A DNA stretch of 58,784 nucleotides from SLSG01 sp964477035 (GCA_964477035.1 CAYZCW010000014.1:1-58784); one strand, 5' to 3'; shown: positions 1 to 9,269, counted from the first letter of the stretch. Notes: generated by a model from the sequence alone, not told the origin. Translations and numbers: made by a program.

Positions 1-70
1 TTCCTGAAAACGGGGAGGTCCTTTTTTTGTCGCCTTCCCGCCCCCGGCGGCCTCCGCCCCCGGCCCGGTT

Positions 71-889
71 TCAGCGGAGCAGTCGGCTTTTGTTCTCCAC
101 CTTGATGAAATGGGGGATGAGCTCCTGTTCCATTTGTTCCACGCTGTCGCAGTACCGGAACAGCTTCAGGTCTTTTTCGCTGATGGTGCCCAGCTCGGCC
201 AGCTTGGGGATGTTGATGACCTGGTCCCAGAAACTCCGGTCGTACAGGATGATCTTCAGTTCCTTTTTGATCTTCCCGGTTTGCACCAGGGTGAGAACTT
301 CCATGAATTCATCCAGGGTGCCGAACCCACCCGGGAATATGACGAAAGCCTTGGCCGTGAATACCAGCCAGAGTTTTCGCATGAAGAAGTAGTGGAACTC
401 GAAGTTGAGCGCCTCATCAATATAGGGGTTGGGCTCCTGTTCAAAAGGCAGGCTGATGTTGAAACCGATGGACTTTCCCCCGGCCAGCCTGGCTCCCTTG
501 TTGGCCGCTTCCATGATGCCTGGTCCGCCACCGGTGGTCACAATAAACCGGCTGTGGGGCGTGTAACGCTCCTTGGCCCATTTGGTGAGCCTTCGTGCCA
601 GCTCCACGGCATCTTCATAATAGCGCGACATATTCAGGTCCCGCTCCGCCTGCTTCAACTGCCTGGGAGATGCCTTTCCACCGGCCCTGAGGGTCTCCAG
701 GTGCTTCAGGGCTTCTTTTCGTGGCAGGGTCCGGGCCGAACCGAAGAAGACCACGGTGTCCTGCACCCTGTTGCGGCGCAGACGTGATTTGGGCTCCAGG
801 TATTCCGAGAGGATCCTCAGCTCCCTGGCTGAAGGAGAACCCAGAAACTTGGGATTGTTATAGGCCTTGGGTGGTTTTTTGCCATTCAT
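71..889 (-). CDS. LOG-family (TIGR00730) Rossmann-fold protein
   Basis: A 272-residue protein of the lysine decarboxylase-like LOG family, whose studied members are cytokinin riboside 5'-monophosphate phosphoribohydrolases or nucleotide-monophosphate glycosidases; most bacterial members have no proven substrate. The nucleotide-binding motif GGGPGIMEAANKGA and the family signature FPGGFGTLDEF are both intact. An N-terminal extension of about 60 residues precedes the fold, and a basic tail ends the protein. The ATG at 889 is preferred; an ATG at 964 would add 25 basic residues. The protein is cytoplasmic, with no signal peptide. It stands alone, with ggt ending about 100 bp upstream on the same strand. 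Confidence 0.85.
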   Translation of the reverse strand: MNGKKPPKAYNNPKFLGSPSARELRILSEYLEPKSRLRRNRVQDTVVFFGSARTLPRKEALKHLETLRAGGKASPRQLKQAERDLNMSRYYEDAVELARRLTKWAKERYTPHSRFIVTTGGGPGIMEAANKGARLAGGKSIGFNISLPFEQEPNPYIDEALNFEFHYFFMRKLWLVFTAKAFVIFPGGFGTLDEFMEVLTLVQTGKIKKELKIILYDRSFWDQVINIPKLAELGTISEKDLKLFRYCDSVEQMEQELIPHFIKVENKSRLLR

Positions 890-995
890 GGGTATGTCTT
901 TTTTGGGTTTGGTGCAAAAGCGGACAGCCTGTTGCCGGGTCCGTTTGCCGGGGTTCCGTGGCATGACGGTCCCGGATACTCCGGCCGCCAGCGGC

Positions 996-2687
996 TCAGT
1001 ACCCGGCCGCCTGCCCGTCCTTGCGTGACTCGGAGGCCCCGTAATAGACTCTGTTGAGCGGATCCCAGAGGATGGCCTGGTAGCCTCCGTAAGGGCCGTT
1101 GGCCCACTGAATCGTATGGCCTTTTTCCATCAGGGTCCGGATCGTCTCGTAGGGCCATCCTGACTCCAGATTGAGGGTCCCCCCGTCCGTCATCCGCTGT
1201 CCCGTGGGCTCTGACGACCGGGTGTGGTGGATGCGGGGAGCATCCCCGGCTTCCTGCAGGTTCATGCCAAAGTCGATCATGTTGATCACGATCTGGGCAT
1301 GTCCCTGGGGCTGCATGGCCCCACCCATCAAGCCAAAGCTCATGTAGGGCTGGCCATCTTTGGTGATGAAACCCGGGATGATCGTGTGAAACGGCCGCTT
1401 GCCGGGTTCATAGGTGTTGAAATGACCCGGCTCCAGGGTGAAGCTTTCCCCCCGGTTCTGCAGCACAAAACCCAGCCCGGGCGGGGTGATCCCGCTGCCC
1501 ATCCCCCGGTAGTTGCTTTGGATAAGCGATACCATATTGCCGTCCTGGTCGGCCACGGTAAGGTAAATGGTGTTGGGCTGTTCGGACAGGCCCGGTTCGT
1601 AACGCCTGGCGGCCCTGTCCGGGTTGATCAGCTCGCGCCGCCTGGCCGCGTACTCCTTGGACAGGAGCTCCTCCACCGGCACCGGGCTGAAATCCATATC
1701 GGCATAATAGCGGGCCCGGTCCTCGAAAGCAAGTTTCTTGGCCTCCGTGAACAGGTGCACGTATTCCGGGCTGTAGAGGCCCATGGAAGCGATGTCATAC
1801 CCTTCGAGGATGTTCAGTATCTGCAGCACGGCAATGCCTTGTCCGTTGGGGGGAAGCTGCCACACATCGTAACCCCGGTAATTGGTCGAAACGGGGTCCA
1901 CCCAGGTGCTGCTGTGGGCGGCCATATCCTCAAGAGCCAGGAAGCCGCCCTGTTCCCTGACGTGTGCCACGATGGTGCGGGCTATGTCGCCCCGGTAGTA
2001 GGCATCCCTACCGCCAGCAACCAGCATCTCGTAGGTGCTGGCCAGATAGGGGTTGCGGAAGATTTCCCCTTTTTCCGGCATCCGCCCGCCGGGCATATAG
2101 GTATCCGAAAAGTTCGGATACCGTGACAAGGCCGGGGCGGAGCGCTGCAGGTAATAGGCGATCAGCTCCGTCACCGGGAAGCCTTCCCTGGCATACCGGA
2201 TGGCGGGTTGCAGGATGTCCTCCATGCCCAGCCGGCCAAACCGTCCGTGCATCTCAAACCATCCGTCCACCGCGCCCGGGACACTCACCGACAATGCCCC
2301 TCTTTGCGGGATCATTTCATACCCGTTATCCAGGAAGTAATCGATGGGCAGCCCGGACGGGGAGCGGCCGCTGGCATTCAGCCCGTGAAGCCTGCCGCTT
2401 CCGGCGTCCCAGATGATGGCAAACAGGTCGCCTCCTATGCCGCAACCGGTCGGCTCCATGAGCCCGAGCACGGCATTGGCCGCAATGGCGGCATCCACTG
2501 CGTTGCCCCCCATTTTCAGAATGTCGAGTGCGGCCTGGGTGGCCAGGGGATGGCTTGTGGCGGCCATGCCATTTTGGGCAATGACCTCTGAACGGGTGGC
2601 GAAAGTGTGGCCCGTAATGCGGTCCTGCGACCGGGCTTGCAGAATAAAAATCAGCGACAATGACAGAAACAAAAGTTTTTTCATCAT
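996..2687 (-). CDS. ggt: Gamma-glutamyltransferase (gamma-glutamyltranspeptidase)
   Basis: A 563-residue Ntn-hydrolase precursor that would cleave gamma-glutamyl bonds of glutathione-like compounds in the periplasm. The start at 2687 gives a clean signal peptide (MMKKLLFLSLSLIFILQARS) followed by the family N-terminus with GGNAVDAAIAAN. The autoprocessing and catalytic threonine is expected at the T of TIYLTVADQDGNMVS, where the small subunit begins. Downstream GMGSGITPPG and GGAMQPQGHAQ match the family oxyanion and substrate regions. The reading frame continues upstream to 2963, but that part overlaps the DUF4159 gene and is not coding. It lies 37 bp after the DUF4159 gene and is probably cotranscribed with it. 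Confidence 0.93.
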   Translation of the reverse strand: MMKKLLFLSLSLIFILQARSQDRITGHTFATRSEVIAQNGMAATSHPLATQAALDILKMGGNAVDAAIAANAVLGLMEPTGCGIGGDLFAIIWDAGSGRLHGLNASGRSPSGLPIDYFLDNGYEMIPQRGALSVSVPGAVDGWFEMHGRFGRLGMEDILQPAIRYAREGFPVTELIAYYLQRSAPALSRYPNFSDTYMPGGRMPEKGEIFRNPYLASTYEMLVAGGRDAYYRGDIARTIVAHVREQGGFLALEDMAAHSSTWVDPVSTNYRGYDVWQLPPNGQGIAVLQILNILEGYDIASMGLYSPEYVHLFTEAKKLAFEDRARYYADMDFSPVPVEELLSKEYAARRRELINPDRAARRYEPGLSEQPNTIYLTVADQDGNMVSLIQSNYRGMGSGITPPGLGFVLQNRGESFTLEPGHFNTYEPGKRPFHTIIPGFITKDGQPYMSFGLMGGAMQPQGHAQIVINMIDFGMNLQEAGDAPRIHHTRSSEPTGQRMTDGGTLNLESGWPYETIRTLMEKGHTIQWANGPYGGYQAILWDPLNRVYYGASESRKDGQAAGY

Positions 2688-2724
2688 GGTTATGGGATTT
2701 CTGTGGTGATTATTCATGGGTGGA

Positions 2725-3417
2725 TTATGGTTGTCCGGGAACCTGCCGGTTGAATACATATTGCAAAATATTGGCTCCCATCTGAAGGGCCCGGGTGCGG
2801 ACCTCCTCCGGGTTGCCATGGACGGCCTGGTCTTCCCAGCCGTTGCCGAGGTCTGTCTCATACGTGTAAAACAGCAGCAGCCTGCCATCCTCCACGATGC
2901 CGAAGCCCTGGGGCGGCTTGCCGTCATGCTCGTGGACTTTCGGCAGGCCGTCGGGGAAGGCAAAGGCCTGGTGGTAGATGGGGTGGGAGAACGGCAGTTC
3001 GATCAGTTCCTTATCCGGAAACACCTTGCGGATTTCCCGCCTGAAGTAAGGATCCAGCCCGTAGTTGTCGTCCACATGAAGGAAGCCGCCCGCCAGCAGG
3101 TAGTTGCGCAGGTTCTCCGCCTCCTGGGCCGACAGGACCACATTGCCGTGGCCCGTCATATACACATAGGGGTGGTTGAACAGCTGGGCGCTGCCCACGG
3201 CCACGGTGGCGATCTGCCGGCTGATGGAGGTGCCCAGGTGCTCATTGGCAAAGGCCACCAGGTTGGGCAGGGCGGTCGGGTTGGCGTACCAGTCGCCTCC
3301 CCCGCGGTACTGGAGGGTGGCTATCTGGACGTGTTGTCCCTTGGCGGCACCAGTCCACAAAAGCCCGCCCGGCAGGGCAAGCAGGACAAAAAGGATCAGG
3401 GAAACTCTTTTTCGCAT
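2725..3417 (-). CDS. Exported DUF4159 protein
   Basis: A 230-residue protein with an N-terminal signal peptide (hydrophobic residues about 5-25, ending near AKG) and a single DUF4159 domain. Typical landmarks are YRGGGDWY near the mature N-terminus, HPYVYMTGHG in the middle and GGFLHVDDNYG, followed by a conserved FPDKELIELPFSHPIYH block. The fold resembles ThuA-like or glutamine-amidotransferase-like domains, but no enzyme activity is established. The start at 3417 (MRKRVSLILF) is chosen because it begins the signal peptide; an upstream ATG at 3471 adds an unlikely 18 residues. It is followed after 37 bp by ggt on the same strand. Confidence 0.85.
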   Translation of the reverse strand: MRKRVSLILFVLLALPGGLLWTGAAKGQHVQIATLQYRGGGDWYANPTALPNLVAFANEHLGTSISRQIATVAVGSAQLFNHPYVYMTGHGNVVLSAQEAENLRNYLLAGGFLHVDDNYGLDPYFRREIRKVFPDKELIELPFSHPIYHQAFAFPDGLPKVHEHDGKPPQGFGIVEDGRLLLFYTYETDLGNGWEDQAVHGNPEEVRTRALQMGANILQYVFNRQVPGQP

Positions 3418-3485
3418 GGCGGTTTTTTGTATGCCGCCGTCAGGCGGCCATTTGGCCAGGCTCCGGGCCACGGCCGTTTAAAGCC

Positions 3486-4193
3486 TCAGATCAGCCTGTT
3501 CATCATGTTGAATCCAATGCACAGGGTGATGGCGGCCGTTTCGGTGCGCAGGCGGTGCCTGCCCAGGCTGACTGGAACATATCCTGCCTGCAGGGCCTCT
3601 TCCACTTCCCCGGCGGAAAAATCCCCTTCGGGTCCCACGAGCACCCGGGCATTCCGTCCGGGCTCAAAAGCCGCCTGCAGGCCCGTCTTCTCTCCTTCCC
3701 CGCAATGGGCGATAAGCCGTGCCCCCTCAAATGGCTGTCCGACGAAATCCCTGAATGACATTCCGGGGTTCAGCCGGGGCAGGAAAGCCCGAAGGCTTTG
3801 CTTCATGGCAGACAGCATCACCCGCTCCAGGCGCTCCGGCCTGACCCACTGCCGTTCGCTGTGCTCGCAGTACAAGGGGGTGACTTCGTCCACCCCGCAT
3901 TCGGTGGCTTTCTCCAGGAACCATTCAAAGCGGTCGATCTGCCGGGTCGGAGCCACGGCCATGTGTAAGGAAACGGGCCGCTGCCGGAACTTTTCCTCGC
4001 AGGAGACCACCTGCAGCAGGCAGGCCCGCGGATTGGGATCGGCCAGCACGGCCCGGCACCACATCCCGCGGCCATCGGTGACGATCACTTCCTCCCCGGC
4101 CCTGAGGCGCAGCACCCTGACACAATGGCGCGATTCCTCTTCCCCGAGCCGGGTCATGCCCTGGTCAATGACCGGGCTGTGAAAAACGTGCAT
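3486..4193 (-). CDS. rsmE: 16S rRNA (uracil-1498-N3)-methyltransferase RsmE
   Basis: A 235-residue SPOUT methyltransferase that methylates U1498 of 16S rRNA. The C-terminal knot carries the SAM-binding LVGPEGDFSAGE and SLGRHRLRTETAA motifs; the N-terminal PUA-like part contains the SRHCVRVLRL signature. Length is normal for the family. The start at 4193 (MHVFHS) fits the family better than the ATG three codons upstream. A consensus -7 box lies about 100 bp upstream at 4292-4299, so the gene probably leads the rsmE - DUF4159 - ggt group. Confidence 0.95.
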   Translation of the reverse strand: MHVFHSPVIDQGMTRLGEEESRHCVRVLRLRAGEEVIVTDGRGMWCRAVLADPNPRACLLQVVSCEEKFRQRPVSLHMAVAPTRQIDRFEWFLEKATECGVDEVTPLYCEHSERQWVRPERLERVMLSAMKQSLRAFLPRLNPGMSFRDFVGQPFEGARLIAHCGEGEKTGLQAAFEPGRNARVLVGPEGDFSAGEVEEALQAGYVPVSLGRHRLRTETAAITLCIGFNMMNRLI

Positions 4194-4291
4194 ACCTGAC
4201 AATTCATTCTTAACTTAGCGGACGGGCATCCGTCCAAACCCGGGCAGTTGGCGCCGCCCTGCCACGTCCCGGACGGATCTGCCGTCCACAA

Positions 4292-4299
4292 CAAATGTA
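4292..4299 (-). promoter_or_regulatory. Candidate TAnnTTTG promoter box for rsmE
   Basis: On the minus strand this reads TACATTTG, matching the Bacteroidota -7 consensus TAnnTTTG. A TTG lies 21 bp further upstream (4321-4323), close to the expected -33 spacing. Confidence 0.55.
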
Positions 4300-4317
4300 A
4301 TAAAACCACGGGAAAAT

Positions 4318-5268
4318 TTGCAACGTCAACGCATCCTGCAGGTAATTAACCACCGTGACTTCGTGCTGTCCCTGGCACTGGTTGCCGGACTGGCTTTGGG
4401 GGAACGGACGGAGCCCCTGGCGGAAATCTCCATGTGGCCCCTGGCCCTGGTCATGGTGTTTGCCACCTCGGGCTTTTCCTTCAGGAGCTGGGTGCCCCCG
4501 TCCAATGCCCTGCGCCCGGTGGCCCTGTCTGCCCTGCTGAACTTCGGGGTGTTCGGATTGCTGGTCGCCGGGCTGGGCTGGCTGTTCTTTTATGAGGCCG
4601 CCTTTTCCTTTTTCGTCGGATTGGTCCTCGTGGTGGCAGCACCGCCCGGCCCGTCCATCATCCCTTTCGGCGCCCTGCTCAAGGCAGACAACCATTTCTC
4701 GGTAAGCGGGGTGTTCGGCCTGCACCTGCTGGCCATGGCGCTGACGCCCCTGATCCTGATGGCCCTTCTGGGACAGGCCCTGGTCAACCCGCTGACCATC
4801 CTGGGGATCATGGCCCAACTGGTGTTGCTTCCCCTGGCCATCAGCCGCCTCCTGCGCCACCCCCGCCTGCTGCCGGCCGTCGAGAAAGCGCGGGAGACGG
4901 TGATCAAGTGGGGCTTCTTCCTGGTGATCGCCCCCATTGTGGGCATGAGCGCCCCCGTATTCCTTTCCGAGCCGCTTTCGGTGCTGCGGATCGCCGGGGT
5001 GCTCTTCTTCGCCATGTTCGTGACGGGCTTTGCCTACCATCTTCTGATGATCCGTGCGGGCCGGCCCCGGGCCCTGGTCATCAGCAGCACCCTGATGATG
5101 GTCATCAAAAGCAGTGCCTTCGCGGCCGTGACGGCCTTTACCTTTTTCCCGGGAGATGCCCGAGTGGCACTGCCTCCGGCCGTGGTGAGCGTGCTGGTGA
5201 CCCTCTTCATCATTGCCTACTCCGGCTTCACCCGGTGGATCGACCGAAGGGGAAAGGCCGGCGGTTAA
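4318..5268 (+). CDS. Bile acid:sodium symporter (BASS)-like membrane protein
   Basis: A 316-residue integral membrane protein with about nine to ten hydrophobic segments. The pattern of helices with the motif APPGPSIIPFGALL near residue 103 and a second broken helix region near STLMMVIKSSAFAA resembles BASS/ACR3-type transporters; the substrate is unknown. The start is uncertain. No ATG precedes the first hydrophobic segment, so a TTG at 4318 is used, but that TTG lies inside a near-consensus promoter-like AAAATTTG. An in-frame ATT (4345), a GTG (4363) or an ATG inside the second helix (4433) are alternatives. The stop overlaps the end of the convergent MFS gene by 4 bp. Confidence 0.7.
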   Translation: MQRQRILQVINHRDFVLSLALVAGLALGERTEPLAEISMWPLALVMVFATSGFSFRSWVPPSNALRPVALSALLNFGVFGLLVAGLGWLFFYEAAFSFFVGLVLVVAAPPGPSIIPFGALLKADNHFSVSGVFGLHLLAMALTPLILMALLGQALVNPLTILGIMAQLVLLPLAISRLLRHPRLLPAVEKARETVIKWGFFLVIAPIVGMSAPVFLSEPLSVLRIAGVLFFAMFVTGFAYHLLMIRAGRPRALVISSTLMMVIKSSAFAAVTAFTFFPGDARVALPPAVVSVLVTLFIIAYSGFTRWIDRRGKAGG

Positions 5269-6572
5269 TCCAGCAACTCCTTTTTCTGCAGGGGGAAATG
5301 CCTGGCCGACCACAGCATGATGCCCACCCCGGTCAACAAGCTGCCCATGGCGATGACGAAAGCGGTGGTGAATCCCCACAGCTCGTAGAAAACCACCCCC
5401 AGCAAGGGGGCGAACAGTGACCGCAGGGCGGTCATGCCCAGGTGGATCGACTGGTAGGTGCCCGCCTCGGAAGGGGCACAGAAGTAGGCCGATCCGATGC
5501 TCCACAACAAGGCCATGGTGGCGGCGAAAACGCTGTGAAACAAGATGTAGAAGGCCATGGGGTAGTAAAACTTAATGCCCCAGAATTCGGTAAAGGACGG
5601 CCACAGCCCGGTGATGATGAGCGAGAGGATGAACAGGGCCATGGACGAAAAGGAGATGGCGGCAAAGCGCCTCGGGTCGAGGCGGCCGATCAGCCGGCCG
5701 AAATAGGGGATCATCAGGATGGACAACAGGCTGTAGGCATTGCGGTAGAAAGCCACGCTGGAGTATGTCAGGCCGAGCCCGTACTCGAAGAACAGGATAA
5801 TCACCGTATAGGAACCCATGAACCCGAAGCCGTAAAACATGAACCCGGTCTGAAAGTGGCGGTAGGGCGCGTTGCCCCTCAGGATGTCCCGCATGTCGCC
5901 GACCGATTGCCTGACCCCCTGCCAGAACGTGCTGCCCGGACGATCCTGTCCGGCCTCACGGTAGGGGATGGCCGCCAGCAGGAAGATCGACAGGGCGCCC
6001 AGCACCGCCGCCACCGGGAAGACATACACGAACACGAAATTGTCCGCATCCAGCATCCAGCCGTAAGCAAAGGTTGTGGCCATGGTGGTGATGCTCTTGG
6101 CCGTGGTGGCATAGCTGTAGAGCTTGCCGAAACGATCGTGGGAATAGGTGTTCTTAAGGAAGAGGTTGATGATGGGAAACACGATCGGGTTGGCCAGGTA
6201 GTACACCAGGAAGATGGCCAGAAACAGCAGGTGGTAAATGGACGTGCCGCTGAGCGCCTCCTGGCTGCGCGGGAAAAAAAACAGCAACAGCAGCGGCAGG
6301 CGGGTGAGGATGGCGGTGCGGTGCAGCAGCCTTTTTTTGTTTCGCACCCGGCGCAAAAACTCGTTGAAAAAAATGAGCAGGATGAACACCACCGTGGCAA
6401 ACTGGAACAGCAGGCTGGCCTGGTAGCCCGATCCCAGCAGGCTCTTGACGAACACGAACTCGTTGAGTACGATCAACCCGGCCAGGATCCCCTCGATGAA
6501 GGAATAGGCCATGTGAAGGCCAAAGGTCTGCCGCTCGGCGGGGTCCAGGCTTTTGAGGGTGGTCAGGGACAT
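5265..6572 (-). CDS. Major facilitator superfamily transporter
   Basis: A 435-residue protein with about 12 predicted transmembrane helices and a basic loop (RRVRNKKRLLHR) after the second or third helix, as in MFS proteins. It ends in a short charged tail. The substrate cannot be read from the sequence. The ATG at 6572 is used; an in-frame ATG at 6629 adds 19 basic, proline-rich residues. A consensus promoter box at 6688-6695 is compatible with either start. It is convergent with the BASS-like gene. Confidence 0.8.
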   Translation of the reverse strand: MSLTTLKSLDPAERQTFGLHMAYSFIEGILAGLIVLNEFVFVKSLLGSGYQASLLFQFATVVFILLIFFNEFLRRVRNKKRLLHRTAILTRLPLLLLFFFPRSQEALSGTSIYHLLFLAIFLVYYLANPIVFPIINLFLKNTYSHDRFGKLYSYATTAKSITTMATTFAYGWMLDADNFVFVYVFPVAAVLGALSIFLLAAIPYREAGQDRPGSTFWQGVRQSVGDMRDILRGNAPYRHFQTGFMFYGFGFMGSYTVIILFFEYGLGLTYSSVAFYRNAYSLLSILMIPYFGRLIGRLDPRRFAAISFSSMALFILSLIITGLWPSFTEFWGIKFYYPMAFYILFHSVFAATMALLWSIGSAYFCAPSEAGTYQSIHLGMTALRSLFAPLLGVVFYELWGFTTAFVIAMGSLLTGVGIMLWSARHFPLQKKELLD

Positions 6573-6687
6573 CTCTGGTGCGTGTCTTTGGCTTTTCGTC
6601 GGACGGGACCGCGGACTCCGGGCCTTCATGCCGGGGCATGGGCCGGGAACACCTTTCTGAAGGACCGGGCATCCGGAAAAAGCGCTG

Positions 6688-6695
6688 CAAAGGTA
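6688..6695 (-). promoter_or_regulatory. Candidate TAnnTTTG promoter box for the MFS gene
   Basis: On the minus strand it reads TACCTTTG. A TTG sits 17 bp upstream, slightly closer than the usual 19-21 bp. It lies in an AT-rich patch between two GC-rich genes. Confidence 0.5.
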
Positions 6696-6781
6696 AGGGA
6701 TAAATCCTTAAACAAGATACAACAAGCGGGAAGGATGGTGGTTCATTCCCGGCAATGGATTCCGGGGAGGCCGGTCCCGCC

Positions 6782-7972
6782 TCAGTAGCCGAACCCGAAC
6801 ACCAGTCCGACGGTGACCACATTGCCCCTGAGGTCGGTCCCCCTTTGGTTGCGGTAGTTGACCAGGTGATAGCGTCCCTGCAGGCCGAAGTAGCCCGCTT
6901 CGGATTCGTAGACCCTGGCTTCCAGTCCCACGTTCAGGTTGCCGCTGATCAGGAAACGGGAGTAGCCGAAGTCCTCCTGGTCGGCCGGGGGCACCGTTTC
7001 AAAACCTTCGATGCCCACTCCCAGCAAAGGGGCCAGGAGGAATCTGCGGGTTTTGACCAGGGCCAGCCCGATATCCCCTCCCAGGTGAACGGACATGAAG
7101 TAATCCGTGCCGTACAGGGCGTTGTCGATCACCACATAGTATTCCTCCCTGGAGCGAAGAAACCCTGCCAGGAAATTGACGTTGAGGAGGGTGCGGTCAC
7201 GCAGCCAGCCCACCGTCATGCCCACCTGGGCATGCTGGCCCACGGCGGCCAGGTTGCCCCTGGGGAGCCATGCCCCGGCGTACAGGGACAGCACGGGATC
7301 CATTGCCGGATCGTAGATGGTGGTGCGGCCGGATGCGGGAGGGGCTCCCGGCCCGCGTGCATCCCCTTCGCCCGTGAGGGCCTCCTGTTCCCTGTACAGG
7401 GAATCCAGGCGGGTGCCCTCCAGGGTGCCTGTTTCCAGCAGCAGCCGGGCCTGCCCGAACTCTCCGGCATAATGATGCAGGAAATAGCGTTCGATGGGCT
7501 GCAGGTCGGTGAACCGCTGCAGGGACCGGGCCAGCTCCGCAGTGAAGCCGTCGAATCCGGGATGGATGGCCAGGTAACCCGGCAGGAAGTAATCGTAGTA
7601 CAAGGCGTCGAATTCCTCCGACAGGGACAGGATCCGGAAGTCTTCCAGCAGGTCCGTGATGTTGTCCGGATACCAAAGGTCCGAAAAGGTGTTGGTCTCA
7701 ATCTGGTAGAGGATGCGGAAACGGACCATGGGCTCGGGTCCGATGCAGCGCTCCTGCCAATATGCCAGGAGGGCGTACAGGCTGTCTTCCTGCTGCCGGG
7801 CGTGCAGGCCCGGGATCATTTCGGTGGCGGAGAGGGCGATGTCCTGGAAGTCTACATGCTGCAGGGCGATCAGCCGTTCAAACCCGATCTCCTGGCCAGC
7901 AGCCTGTCTCCCTGTCAGGAGCATGCAGGCGGCCAGCATCCATATTCTCCATTGGCCGGGAAATCTGTGCAT
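6782..7972 (-). CDS. Exported protein of unknown function with C-terminal outer-membrane barrel-like region
   Basis: I do not recognise this 396-residue protein. It starts with a signal peptide (MHRFPGQWRIWMLAACMLLT, cleavage near QAAG). Residues about 25-220 are mixed alpha-helical, rich in aromatic residues (YWQER, YYDYFLPGY) and leucine, and could be a helical repeat domain. From about residue 240 the sequence alternates polar and hydrophobic residues (LLNVNFLAGF, FMSVHLGGDIGLAL, NVGLEARVYESEAGYFGLQGRY) and ends VTVGLVFGFGY, as expected for an outer-membrane beta-barrel with a terminal aromatic residue. It starts 37 bp after the porin-like gene, so the two are probably cotranscribed. Confidence 0.75.
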   Translation of the reverse strand: MHRFPGQWRIWMLAACMLLTGRQAAGQEIGFERLIALQHVDFQDIALSATEMIPGLHARQQEDSLYALLAYWQERCIGPEPMVRFRILYQIETNTFSDLWYPDNITDLLEDFRILSLSEEFDALYYDYFLPGYLAIHPGFDGFTAELARSLQRFTDLQPIERYFLHHYAGEFGQARLLLETGTLEGTRLDSLYREQEALTGEGDARGPGAPPASGRTTIYDPAMDPVLSLYAGAWLPRGNLAAVGQHAQVGMTVGWLRDRTLLNVNFLAGFLRSREEYYVVIDNALYGTDYFMSVHLGGDIGLALVKTRRFLLAPLLGVGIEGFETVPPADQEDFGYSRFLISGNLNVGLEARVYESEAGYFGLQGRYHLVNYRNQRGTDLRGNVVTVGLVFGFGY

Positions 7973-8009
7973 GGTCAATCGGTTTGTATTGCCTGGCAGT
8001 TTCCGGGAC

Positions 8010-9251
8010 TCAAAAACTGTACCGAATCCCTGCCAGCAGACGGATATTTGTGGCAGAAGCGGTGTCCCGTACCCGGAGATGCTCATCCGGAGTGCCATAG
8101 GCAGCCTGGTCGATGGTGCACTCCAGTTGGAAGACTGCGGGTCCGGCATGCCAGCCGATGCGGGGGGCGATGCGCCACAGGGCATGGATGTCGCCGCCGC
8201 GGACCCAGCTTTGTCCGGTCACCCTTACGGACGAACCCAGGTTTTCCGTGTACCCGGCGAACAGCCCGGCCTGCAGGGGCCGGGTGTTGGTCTCCAGGTC
8301 GGTCCACGCAGCCACCGTCCGGATCCCGGTATAGGAATAGAGCTGCTTTTCCGGGTCGATGGGGCCGGCTTCTGCATAGCCGCCCAGCATGACCATGTGG
8401 GCCATGTTGTCCCCGTAGATGCCCTGCACCTTCCAGATGATGACCTGGCCCGTGTATTTCACAAATAGGTTTCCCGAGACACTGCGCATGCGTTCCCGGG
8501 TCTGGTGGCCGCTGGCCGTGACGGTTCTTGGAAGAAGGCACAGGCTGGTGGCGGTGACCCCTGCCAGCAACCTGCCTTGATTGTAAATGAGCTGCCCGGC
8601 GACCTCCGGCCGGCCGCTGTTGCGGATGAACTCACTGCTGCTGCCCCCGACCGGAGAAGGGCCCGGGGAGGCAAAGTCGCTCTGGCTGACCAGGGCCGCC
8701 ATCAGCGCCAGGGGCCCTGCATGGTGGGTGTATCTCAGTTGTGGCCCCCGGTTGAGCACGTGGAATGGGGGGGCGCCCCCGAAGGCCACCACCCCGGGAT
8801 AACAGGAGGTAATGAAGAGGGGGTGCCAGTACTGGCCTGCCAGCAGGCTGCTCCCTTCCCAGTCCAGGCGAAGGTACGCATGCCGCATGCGCAGCAAATT
8901 GAACCTGTCCGGACCGGTGCCCAGAAAGTCCACTTCGAACAGGGCGGAGGAGGTGGCCCCCAGCACGGAAGGCCCGGTCAGAGACACCTGCAGCCGGCTG
9001 GCCATGAGGGAAAAGGTGGTGGAAGGCACCGCATTCAGGTCGTGGCCGTCCGCATCCGGTTTCACCGGGGCAGGGAACAGGGGCACCAGCCCTTCCCGGG
9101 CACTGACCATCCGGCGGGTGTCGTGAAAAAATTCGGCGTTAACGAAGCCGCCCATTTTCAGGGTGAAAAGACCAGGGCTGCCGGATGCACCGGCGGCCGT
9201 ACAGGGAGCCAGCCACAAGGCCAGCAGGAATACAAGGCTTGTCCTTTTCAT
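8010..9251 (-). CDS. Porin-like outer-membrane protein
   Basis: A 413-residue protein with a signal peptide (MKRTSLVFLLALWLAPCTAAGA). The mature part consists of alternating amphipathic strands with many aromatic and glycine residues (GGFVNAEFFHDTRRM, LRMRHAYLRLDWEGSSLLAGQYWHP) and ends IRLLAGIRYSF, the usual barrel terminus. The LRMRHAYLRLDW...AGQYWHP block resembles the strand motif of DcaP-like or COG3746-like porins. The cargo is unknown. The start at 9251 is chosen for the signal peptide. It is followed by the unknown barrel protein at 6782-7972. Confidence 0.75.
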   Translation of the reverse strand: MKRTSLVFLLALWLAPCTAAGASGSPGLFTLKMGGFVNAEFFHDTRRMVSAREGLVPLFPAPVKPDADGHDLNAVPSTTFSLMASRLQVSLTGPSVLGATSSALFEVDFLGTGPDRFNLLRMRHAYLRLDWEGSSLLAGQYWHPLFITSCYPGVVAFGGAPPFHVLNRGPQLRYTHHAGPLALMAALVSQSDFASPGPSPVGGSSSEFIRNSGRPEVAGQLIYNQGRLLAGVTATSLCLLPRTVTASGHQTRERMRSVSGNLFVKYTGQVIIWKVQGIYGDNMAHMVMLGGYAEAGPIDPEKQLYSYTGIRTVAAWTDLETNTRPLQAGLFAGYTENLGSSVRVTGQSWVRGGDIHALWRIAPRIGWHAGPAVFQLECTIDQAAYGTPDEHLRVRDTASATNIRLLAGIRYSF

Positions 9252-9269
9252 GGGGAGGGAGTCTGGATG

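Noticed and set aside
2688..2963. N-terminal extension of gamma-glutamyltransferase
   Set aside because: It overlaps the DUF4159 gene in another frame; the signal peptide begins at 2687.
4210..5505. 431-codon frame on the minus strand across the BASS-like gene
   Set aside because: Low-complexity His/Gln/Gly composition and no membrane or domain pattern; the plus-strand protein is clearly hydrophobic and real.
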